DNA of 5,780 nt, taken from contig CALEMG010000323.1 in NCBI GenBank assembly GCA_937910835.1, forward strand, positions 1 to 5,780, read 5' to 3'. Positions within the stretch are counted from its first letter, which is position 1; the number at the start of each line of letters is the position of its first letter. This DNA is from an uncultured Alphaproteobacteria bacterium. GTDB taxonomy: Bacteria; Pseudomonadota; Alphaproteobacteria; Sneathiellales; Sneathiellaceae. Shown here piece after piece: positions 1-5,666 of this stretch. A model generated the notes under the pieces. That model saw nothing but the letters and a program-made list of their open reading frames with translations, ran no database searches and had not been told where the DNA came from. Position numbers and translations under genes: made by a program.

Positions 1-721
1 CCGTATCGGTCAGGGTCCTATGTACATCCCCTTCCCGAAGGTCCATACTGTAAAGCGCCGTGGCCACATGGGCCAAGGCATAGCCGATATCCCGCGGCAC
101 CATCTTCGGCATGGATGTCGTGCCAGAGGTGAAATAGGCCATCATCATATCGGAGGCCACCGTAGGAGGCGCATCCTTGCGATCCAGCGTCGGCGAGGCA
201 TTGGCAACCAGTTCATCGAATGAGAGCCATCCCGAATGGGTACCGCCAACAACAATGAAATGCTCCAGCGTCGGGCATTCATTCCGCACCGCATCCACTT
301 TCTCGCAATGCTCCGGCGTGACGATCACGAAGCGTGCCTTGGATCGCTGCACCCGGTAGGCAATGTCCTTGGCGGTCAGAAGATTGGTGCCCGGCATCGA
401 GATAGCCCCGACTTTCATGCAAGCAAACAACACCGTATACCATTCCGGTATCCGACCGATTACGAGGCACCCAAAGTCGCCTTTCTTAATGCCAAGCGAT
501 AGAAACGCATTGGCGAGGCGCGCGGACTCCTCGGCATAATCCGAATAGGTGAGTTCCTTTATTGTCTCACCATCACGAGACACCGCGATGACCGCAACGC
601 CATCCTTTTCCTGTCCCCGCTTGTCGATGATATCATAGGCAAAATTAAAATCATTTGGAATATCAATATGATAATCCATTACCGCAGATGCATAGTCGCG
701 GTTGAACTGCCCCAAATCCAT
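1..721 (-). CDS. Medium-chain-type acyl-CoA synthetase (AMP-dependent), N-terminal part, truncated by window edge
   Basis: Adenylate-forming enzymes of this family activate a carboxylic acid with ATP to an acyl-adenylate and then transfer it to CoA, in the cytoplasm. I translated the minus strand by hand: 240 codons are open with no stop and continue past the left edge, so the C-terminal half is missing. The ATP-binding P-loop motif YFTSGTTSMPKM is at about residues 196-207. It is followed by a segment ending in GDVHRTLTDTG (231-241), which resembles the GDxxWTxxDTGW block of medium-chain and acetyl-type synthetases. An earlier block, IPEWYTVLFACMKVGAISMP (91-110), also fits the family. I chose the ATG at 721 because GGGAG lies 6 nt upstream; an in-frame ATG at 727 abuts that GGGAG with no spacer. 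The gene lies 73 bp downstream of the crotonase gene on the same strand, suggesting co-transcription. Family is confident; the substrate cannot be told from the sequence. Confidence 0.9.
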   Translation of the reverse strand, partial: MDLGQFNRDYASAVMDYHIDIPNDFNFAYDIIDKRGQEKDGVAVIAVSRDGETIKELTYSDYAEESARLANAFLSLGIKKGDFGCLVIGRIPEWYTVLFACMKVGAISMPGTNLLTAKDIAYRVQRSKARFVIVTPEHCEKVDAVRNECPTLEHFIVVGGTHSGWLSFDELVANASPTLDRKDAPPTVASDMMMAYFTSGTTSMPKMVPRDIGYALAHVATALYSMDLREGDVHRTLTDT

Positions 722-727
722 TGTCAT

Positions 728-732
728 CTCCC
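728..732 (-). promoter_or_regulatory. Ribosome binding site of the acyl-CoA synthetase gene
   Basis: The minus strand reads GGGAG here. It is 6 nt from the ATG at 721 but directly touches the alternative in-frame ATG at 727, so it favours 721 as the start. Confidence 0.55.
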
Positions 733-794
733 ATACTGACATTGCCTTAGTTTTATATTTCTCAGCGCAGCTTATCTTATTGCACTGGCCCGTC

Positions 795-1619
795 TCAATT
801 TCTTTTAAGGTGCGCGAGCGACGGATCACGTATATCGCGCTCCCCTGCCACCATTTTGCCCATTTCCTCCAGACCCCGTTCATCGACCATCAGGTCGCAA
901 AAAAGTGTTCGTTCTCTCGCGAAACCATCTTCAGAGGAGCGATTACTCACGCCTTGGATCAGATCCTTGATATGACCAACAGCACGCGGCGACCGCGACG
1001 CCAACAGCGACGCGACCTCTAATGCCTTTTCAAGAACATCTCCGTCCACACAGAAGCTTGCAAGACCAAGCTCAGTCGCCTCTCGTGGGGTAAGCGTCCG
1101 CCCGAGCAGCATCAATTCTAACGCCTTCGCCTTGCCGACAAGCCTGGTTAATCGTTGCGTGCCGCCCGCGCCCGGCAATATGCCAAGATTAACCTCCGGT
1201 AACCCCAGATCATAGGGACCATCCTTCACAATCCGGATATCGCAGGCGAGCGCCAGTTCAAAACCGCCGCCCATCGCTGTGCCATTGATGGCCGCGATAA
1301 AGGGCTTCCCCATGGCCTCAATGCGTCGATAGCATTTATGGATCGGAGATTCCGGCACCGGGCGGGCTGGATCGAACGTAAGGCCGCGTTCCGCCATTGC
1401 CTTGCTCCGCTCAAAAAGCACCCCAACATCAAAATGACGGATAAAAACCTCCTTATCGGCGCCGGTAACGATAACGGCCCGCATCTCAGGGTCACCTTCA
1501 ACTTCCGTCAGAGCTGCCTCAAGCTCACTTTCCGTCTCGCCGTCCATATAGCCAAGTGGCGGATTGCTGAAACGAATGATGCCGATATTATCCTGCCGGT
1601 CGATTGTGAGTTGAGCCAT
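795..1619 (-). CDS. Crotonase-family enoyl-CoA hydratase/isomerase
   Basis: A 274-residue protein, the usual length for the enoyl-CoA hydratase/isomerase fold, acting on acyl-CoA thioesters in the cytoplasm. The second oxyanion-hole block NGTAMGGGFELALACDI spans residues 112-128 and is followed by LPEVNLGILPGAGGTQRLTR (140-159). E121 (GGGFE) and E142 (LPE) align with the two catalytic glutamates of rat mitochondrial enoyl-CoA hydratase (E144 and E164), with one extra residue between them, so hydratase chemistry is plausible. The first oxyanion-hole segment is unusual: VFIRHFD (58-64) replaces the common FSAGAD-type sequence. The N-terminus MAQLTIDRQDNIGIIRFSNP is typical of the family. The ATG at 1619 has AAAGGGA (1625-1631) 5-6 nt upstream. 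The gene probably leads an operon with the downstream acyl-CoA synthetase. Superfamily is certain; the exact reaction (hydratase, isomerase or other) is open. Confidence 0.93.
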   Translation of the reverse strand: MAQLTIDRQDNIGIIRFSNPPLGYMDGETESELEAALTEVEGDPEMRAVIVTGADKEVFIRHFDVGVLFERSKAMAERGLTFDPARPVPESPIHKCYRRIEAMGKPFIAAINGTAMGGGFELALACDIRIVKDGPYDLGLPEVNLGILPGAGGTQRLTRLVGKAKALELMLLGRTLTPREATELGLASFCVDGDVLEKALEVASLLASRSPRAVGHIKDLIQGVSNRSSEDGFARERTLFCDLMVDERGLEEMGKMVAGERDIRDPSLAHLKRN

Positions 1620-1829
1620 TCCCAGTCCCTTTCATTTTCTTGTTCTGATTATTTACTGGCAGCATGTGCCACCCTGCTCTTTTTTTGCATCAGTATAGGG
1701 CAATCTTCGGCAACAGATGATCAAAATAGTCAGGCACTATCTCTTCACGTGACAAAGCGTCAGCGCTCCGTTACAAAATCGCACCTATATGAACAAATTC
1801 TCACCATTATCTACGGATAAATCCAGCGG
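1620..1829. other. Divergent intergenic region between crotonase and LpxR-like genes
   Basis: This 210-bp stretch must hold the promoters of both divergent transcription units. I see no convincing coding sequence in it. It contains an inverted repeat ATAGT-CAGGC-ACTAT (1726-1740), the palindromes TGATCA (1718-1723) and TCACGTGA (1745-1752), a TGAC-N5-GTCA repeat (1750-1762) and a T7 run (1680-1686). Any of the palindromes could be a regulator site, but none matches a consensus I can name with confidence. Confidence 0.6.
1749..1777 (+). promoter_or_regulatory. Possible sigma-70-type promoter for the LpxR-like gene
   Basis: GTGACA (1749-1754; 5 of 6 to TTGACA) is separated by 17 nt from TACAAA (1772-1777; 4 of 6 to TATAAT). 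It lies about 50 bp upstream of the ATG at 1830. The -10 match is weak, so this is a tentative call. Confidence 0.28.
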
Positions 1830-2840
1830 ATGAAATCGCTCAGAACTGCCATAATCGTCCTTGCCCTGCTGTCATCACCAGCCACCTTGGCGCTTGCCAA
1901 TGAAGCGGCTGAGGCGGAGGAAGCGGAATCCGGTACATTTACTATCGTGCTTGAAAACGATTTGTTCTTTGGGCTCGACAGGGATTATACCAACGGCGTC
2001 CAGCTTGCCTGGATGTCAGAGCCTGACTACGCGCCAGAATGGGCCCTGAAGGCAGCACGGCTTCTCCCGTTTTTCCCAGAAAGCGGCAAAGTCCGATCGA
2101 GCTATGCCATCGGTCAGAATATGTACACGCCGAATGATATCTCAGACAAGAATCCGCCGCTTGATGAGCGCCCTTATGCGGGCTGGCTTTACGGGGCAGT
2201 CGGCATCGTTGTCGAAACAGGTGAAAAGCAGCTTGATCAGTTCCAGCTGCAATTCGGCGTGGTCGGCCCAGCCTCCCTTGCGGAGCAAACCCAGAAATTT
2301 GTTCATGAAATCGTTCATTCGCCGGAGCCACAGGGCTGGGACACCCAACTCAAGAACGAGCCTGGCCTCGTCCTGACTTATCAACGGAGCTGGCGGGCAG
2401 TGGTCTCGACGGAGATCAACGGCTTTTCGATTGACGCAACACCGCATATTGGCGGGGCACTTGGTAATATTTATACCTATGCAAATGCCGGTGCGACGCT
2501 CCGCTTTGGCTGGAACCTACCCAACGATTACGGTCCGCCGCGTATCCAGCCGGGCCTTCCCGGTTCCGGCTTTTTTGAGCAGAAGGACGATCTCGGGCTG
2601 TATTTTTTTGCTGGCCATGATGCCCGCGCGGTTGCACAAAATATCTTCCTGGACGGCAACACATGGACCGACAGCCGTAGCGTGGATAAAGAGCCTTTCG
2701 TCGCCGATGCGCAAGTCGGTGTGGCATTGACAGTAAAATCGGCGCGCCTTGCCTTCACTCATGTCTTCCGCTCGCGCGAATATAAGGGCCAGTCAAGCCG
2801 CGACGAGTTTGGCGCCGTGAGCTTATCATTTCCGTTTTAG
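1830..2840 (+). CDS. LpxR-family (DUF2219) lipid A deacylase-like outer-membrane protein
   Basis: A 336-residue protein of the LpxR/DUF2219 family. Characterised LpxR is a calcium-dependent outer-membrane beta-barrel that removes the 3'-acyloxyacyl chain of lipid A. The N-terminus (MKSLRTAIIVLALLSSPATL) is a signal peptide with a likely cut after ALA at residue 23, followed by a Glu/Ala-rich stretch (24-36). Family blocks are visible: LENDLFFG (41-48, carrying the Asn-Asp pair N43/D44), DRDYTNG (50-56, with T54), QNMYTPND (96-103), DERPYAGWLYG (112-122) and HEIVHSPEPQGWDTQL (159-174). H159 probably corresponds to the catalytic His of Salmonella LpxR. The chain ends in SLSFPF, with the terminal Phe typical of outer-membrane barrels. 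The region before the ATG has only a weak Shine-Dalgarno (GGAT, about 11 nt away), which hints at low translation or another start. It is divergent from the crotonase gene. Family is confident; deacylase activity is inferred. Confidence 0.9.
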   Translation: MKSLRTAIIVLALLSSPATLALANEAAEAEEAESGTFTIVLENDLFFGLDRDYTNGVQLAWMSEPDYAPEWALKAARLLPFFPESGKVRSSYAIGQNMYTPNDISDKNPPLDERPYAGWLYGAVGIVVETGEKQLDQFQLQFGVVGPASLAEQTQKFVHEIVHSPEPQGWDTQLKNEPGLVLTYQRSWRAVVSTEINGFSIDATPHIGGALGNIYTYANAGATLRFGWNLPNDYGPPRIQPGLPGSGFFEQKDDLGLYFFAGHDARAVAQNIFLDGNTWTDSRSVDKEPFVADAQVGVALTVKSARLAFTHVFRSREYKGQSSRDEFGAVSLSFPF

Positions 2841-2875
2841 GGCAGTAGTCGCCTTCGAAAATTGACCACGGCCCT
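2839..2875 (+). terminator. Weak terminator-like stem after the LpxR-like gene
   Basis: AGGGC (2839-2843, overlapping the stop codon) pairs with GCCCT (2871-2875). An inner GTC/GAC pairing (2848-2850 with 2864-2866) could form within the loop. Only a short TTTCC follows, so it is at best a poor intrinsic terminator. Confidence 0.25.
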
Positions 2876-2891
2876 TTCCTGACTCTTTAAT
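2862..2891 (+). promoter_or_regulatory. Probable sigma-70-type promoter of the lysine-degradation pair
   Basis: TTGACC (2862-2867) and TTTAAT (2886-2891) each match the -35 and -10 consensus at 5 of 6 positions, with an 18-nt spacer. Transcription would start near 2898, leaving a leader of about 75 nt to the ATG at 2975, or about 30 nt to the ATG at 2930. It is the best promoter match I found in the window. Confidence 0.45.
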
Positions 2892-2960
2892 CTCGTGCCA
2901 ATAAACGATAGAAGTACTTTAAGGAAGCGATGCAACGGTCGCTGAAATCCAGTTCTGAAG

Positions 2961-2966
2961 AAGGAA
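2961..2966 (+). promoter_or_regulatory. Ribosome binding site deciding the aldehyde dehydrogenase start
   Basis: AAGGAA lies 8 nt before the ATG at 2975, an ideal distance. A second AAGGAA at 2921-2926 is only 3 nt from the upstream in-frame ATG at 2930, which is short. This supports 2975 as the main start. Confidence 0.5.
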
Positions 2967-2974
2967 TATATGCG

Positions 2975-4483
2975 ATGCAAATGGCTGAAGAAACCGCCCA
3001 GCTCCTCACGCGTTTAGGGGTTACCAAGGCAGCTTATACTGGTGGCGGCCTTGCTGTTACCAGCCCACTAACGGGGGAGAAGATTGCGGCTGTCCCTGTC
3101 GACAGCCCAGCTAAAGTTGCGGCGGCGATCAAACAGGCAAAAGCTGCCTTTTCGCTCTGGCGTTCCGTGCCCGCCCCGCGCCGCGGCGAGCTTGTCCGCT
3201 TGCTCGGAGAAGAACTGCGCGCATCAAAGCAGGATCTTGGTCGGTTAGTATCCGTCGAAGTTGGGAAGATCCCGTCCGAGGGAGATGGCGAGGTTCAAGA
3301 GATGATCGACATCTGCGATTTTGCCGTCGGCCTCTCCCGTCAACTATATGGCCTAACCATCGCGACCGAGCGCCCGGGCCACCGGATGATGGAGCAATGG
3401 CACCCATTGGGGCCGGTCGGTGTCATCTCCGCCTTCAACTTTCCCGTTGCGGTCTGGTCTTGGAATACGACCCTCGCTCTTGTCTGCGGTAATCCTGTCA
3501 TCTGGAAGCCCTCCGAAAAAGCCCCGTTGACCGCGCTTGCCTGCCGGGCGATCATGGCCCGTGCTCTGAAGAAGTTTGGTGATGCGCCGGAGGGGCTTCT
3601 TACCGTTGTCAACGGAACAGGAGACATTGGCGCAGCGTTGGTGGAAAGCCCCGATATCGCTCTCATATCGGCGACCGGTTCGACCCGGATGGGCCGAATT
3701 GTCGGGCCCAAGGTAGCGGAAAGATTTGGACGCGTCATTCTAGAGCTGGGCGGAAATAATGCCGGTATCGTTGCGCCAAGTGCAGACATCGGTATGACAT
3801 TGCGGGCCGTCGCCTTTGGCGCGATGGGAACGGCAGGACAGCGCTGTACCACCTTGCGCCGCCTGTTTGTTCATTCCTCCATCTATGACACACTGGTGCC
3901 GGGTCTCAGGAAGGCCTATCAGTCCGTCACCGTCGGCAACCCGTTAGTGAGTGATGCACTGGTCGGGCCACTTATTGACAGGCAGGCGTTCGATCAGATG
4001 CAGGCGGCGCTCACCGCTGCGAAGGATGCCGGAGGAAAGGTAACGGGAGGCGAACGAGTGGAGAATGGGCATGCAGATGCCTATTACGCCCGCCCAGCAT
4101 TGGTGGAAATGCCGAAGCATGAAGGCATTGTGCTTGAGGAAACTTTCGGGCCTATTCTCTATGTCATGAAGTATGATGACCTAGATAACGCCATAACCAT
4201 GCATAACGAGGTGGGCGCAGGGCTTTCATCCTGCATCTTCACGCTTGATATACAGGAGGCAGAGTTGTTCCTGAGTGCTGCAGGGTCCGACTGCGGAATT
4301 GCCAATGTAAATATCGCAACTTCGGGCGCGGAAATTGGCGGTGCGTTTGGCGGAGAAAAGGAAACCGGTGGCGGTCGAGAGAGCGGATCAGACGCCTGGA
4401 AAGGCTATATGCGCCGCGCTACAAACACCGTAAACTATTCCAAAGAACTCCCCCTCGCCCAGGGCGTCTCCTTCGATATTTGA
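2975..4483 (+). CDS. ALDH7-family alpha-aminoadipic semialdehyde / L-piperidine-6-carboxylate dehydrogenase
   Basis: This NAD(P)-dependent aldehyde dehydrogenase is expected to oxidise alpha-aminoadipate semialdehyde (in equilibrium with piperidine-6-carboxylate) to 2-aminoadipate in lysine catabolism. With the start at 2975 it has 502 residues, like bacterial AmaB/Pcd and human ALDH7A1 (antiquitin). Visible parts are the oxyanion Asn in FNFP (N155), cofactor Lys in WKPSE (K178), GSTRMG (235-240), the general base Glu in LELGGNN (E257) and the nucleophile Cys in GQRCT (C291). ALDH7 hallmarks are GEVQE (105-109), SDCGIANVNIATSGAEIGG (438-456), GGEKETGGGRESGSDAWKGY (459-478) and NYSKELPLAQG (487-497). 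The residue after NVNI is Ala (448), where antiquitin has Pro. An in-frame ATG at 2930 would add 15 residues (MQRSLKSSSEEGIYA) with no family resemblance; I prefer 2975 on ribosome-binding-site spacing and length. The gene is 15 bp upstream of the saccharopine dehydrogenase gene, which supports the lysine role. Confidence 0.93.
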   Translation: MQMAEETAQLLTRLGVTKAAYTGGGLAVTSPLTGEKIAAVPVDSPAKVAAAIKQAKAAFSLWRSVPAPRRGELVRLLGEELRASKQDLGRLVSVEVGKIPSEGDGEVQEMIDICDFAVGLSRQLYGLTIATERPGHRMMEQWHPLGPVGVISAFNFPVAVWSWNTTLALVCGNPVIWKPSEKAPLTALACRAIMARALKKFGDAPEGLLTVVNGTGDIGAALVESPDIALISATGSTRMGRIVGPKVAERFGRVILELGGNNAGIVAPSADIGMTLRAVAFGAMGTAGQRCTTLRRLFVHSSIYDTLVPGLRKAYQSVTVGNPLVSDALVGPLIDRQAFDQMQAALTAAKDAGGKVTGGERVENGHADAYYARPALVEMPKHEGIVLEETFGPILYVMKYDDLDNAITMHNEVGAGLSSCIFTLDIQEAELFLSAAGSDCGIANVNIATSGAEIGGAFGGEKETGGGRESGSDAWKGYMRRATNTVNYSKELPLAQGVSFDI

Positions 4484-4498
4484 GTAAAAGAGAAAAAT

Positions 4499-5578
4499 AT
4501 GACGCATCTATGGGTCCGCGCAGAGCAGCGCGGAAATGAACAGCGGGTCGGCATTACGCCTGAAGGTGTCCGATCCCTCATCGCCGCCGGATTTCGGGTA
4601 ACGGTCGAAGAAAGCAGCAGCCGCGCGATCCCCATTTCCACCTATCGCACAACCGGCTGTGAGATCGCGGCAGAAGGGAGCTGGCCCAGTGCGCCCGCGG
4701 ATGCTATTATTTTCGGCCTCAAGGAACTTCCTGTGGAGACATCGCCGCTTCCCCATCGGCATATCATGTTCGGCCATGCTTTCAAAGGGCAGACGGATGG
4801 GCCCTCCCTCCTCCGCCGCTTCAAGGAAGGCGGCGGTAAACTCTATGATCTGGAGTATTTGACAGGTGAGACGGGCCGCCGTGTCGCTGCATTCGGCTAC
4901 TGGGCCGGTTATGCCGGGGCCGCTATCGCGCTGATGGTCTGGACGGCTGCGCAACTCGGCAAGTGCCCAGGCCCGCGTAATATAGATGTCTTTCCGGGCC
5001 GCGATGTTTTGATCAAAAGCCTGAAAGAAGACCTGTTGCGTGCGTTAGATGCGGGAAGCAAAAAGCCCAACGCGATTGTGATCGGTGCCCTTGGTCGCGT
5101 CGGCACAGGCGCGAGCGATTGTTTTGAGACACTCGGCCTCAAAGTGACGAAATGGGACATGTCGGAAACCGCGCATGGCGGGCCGTATCCTGAAATTCTT
5201 GCGCATGATATATTTGTAAACTGTATTCTCGCACAGGAAGGTGTTCCCGTTTTCGTGCCCAAATCTACTCTGACTGCGCCGCGCCATCTTTCGGTGATTG
5301 CCGATGTCTCCTGCGATCCCAGCAGTCCCTATAATCCCATTCCGATTTATGATCACGCCACATCCTTTGATGATCCGGTCATTCGGGTAAGCGATGGAAC
5401 TCCCCCCCTCGACGTAATGGCAATCGATAATCTCCCTTCCATGCTCCCTGTGGAAAGCAGCAAGGATTATGCCGCCCAACTTCTTCCGTCACTCCTCGCA
5501 CTCGACGAAATTGAGAACGGAGTATGGGGTAGAGCCGCCAGAATTTTTTCTGAAAAGATATCAAAACTAAATGTGTAA
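4499..5578 (+). CDS. Saccharopine dehydrogenase (NAD+, L-lysine-forming), LYS1-type
   Basis: A 359-residue protein close in length and sequence pattern to fungal Lys1. That enzyme interconverts saccharopine with lysine plus 2-oxoglutarate using NAD(H); in a catabolic setting it would act as lysine-ketoglutarate reductase. The N-terminal domain opens with LWVRAEQRGNEQRVGITPEG (4-23). It carries GLKELP (73-78) and FGHAFKGQ (91-98), whose K75 and H93 align with the catalytic Lys77 and His96 of yeast Lys1. LYDLEYL (115-121) and GRRVAAFGYWAGYAGAA (126-142) are further family blocks. The dinucleotide-binding segment is NAIVIGALGRVGTGA (191-205). C-terminal signatures are DVSCDPSSPYNPIPIYD (269-285) and IDNLPSMLPVES (309-320). 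A weak AAGAG (4488-4492) sits 6 nt before the ATG. The 15-bp gap to the ALDH7 gene suggests one operon. It is a single-domain protein: the LYS9-like half found in animal AASS is absent. Direction in vivo is inferred from context. Confidence 0.92.
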   Translation: MTHLWVRAEQRGNEQRVGITPEGVRSLIAAGFRVTVEESSSRAIPISTYRTTGCEIAAEGSWPSAPADAIIFGLKELPVETSPLPHRHIMFGHAFKGQTDGPSLLRRFKEGGGKLYDLEYLTGETGRRVAAFGYWAGYAGAAIALMVWTAAQLGKCPGPRNIDVFPGRDVLIKSLKEDLLRALDAGSKKPNAIVIGALGRVGTGASDCFETLGLKVTKWDMSETAHGGPYPEILAHDIFVNCILAQEGVPVFVPKSTLTAPRHLSVIADVSCDPSSPYNPIPIYDHATSFDDPVIRVSDGTPPLDVMAIDNLPSMLPVESSKDYAAQLLPSLLALDEIENGVWGRAARIFSEKISKLNV

Positions 5579-5666
5579 TGACGAAGTATAGTTAATTATC
5601 AATAATTTGATATGATTACATAATCCATAAATTTAACTCCGATATTTTATATTTAACCGGTTATTT
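5579..5666. other. AT-rich convergent intergenic spacer with short inverted repeats
   Basis: This 88-bp gap between convergent genes has 19 G or C bases (about 22 percent), far lower than the flanking coding DNA. It contains a hairpin-capable TATCAA-TAAT-TTGATA (5597-5612), GATTA-CA-TAATC (5614-5625), and ATATTTAA (5649-5656), which pairs with TTAAATAT (5667-5674) across the stop codon of the minus-strand gene. No GC-rich stem followed by a T-run is visible on either strand, so no standard intrinsic terminator can be called. Confidence 0.55.

Noticed and set aside
702..1022. Plus-strand open frame of 106 codons
   Set aside because: It lies antisense to the crotonase gene for most of its length, has no recognisable motif, and the minus-strand genes explain the region.
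1659..1687. Possible hairpin GGCAG/CTGCT followed by a T7 run on the plus strand
   Set aside because: The stem is only about five pairs with a long loop, and no plus-strand gene ends nearby to need a terminator.
1692..1697. TATACT on the minus strand as a -10 box for the crotonase operon
   Set aside because: No acceptable -35 hexamer is found 16-18 nt upstream, so a promoter call would rest on one hexamer only.
1338..1820. Plus-strand open frame of 160 codons crossing the crotonase start and the divergent spacer
   Set aside because: More than half is antisense to a clearly real gene, the sequence shows no family signature, and it would fill the promoter region needed by both flanking genes.
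3340..3852. Minus-strand open frame of 170 codons inside the ALDH gene
   Set aside because: It is fully antisense to a well-supported ALDH7 gene. Its Pro/Ala/Ser-rich composition is typical of a shadow frame in GC-rich DNA.
4508..4954. Minus-strand open frame of 148 codons inside the saccharopine dehydrogenase gene
   Set aside because: It is fully antisense to a gene with all LYS1 motifs and has no protein-family features of its own.
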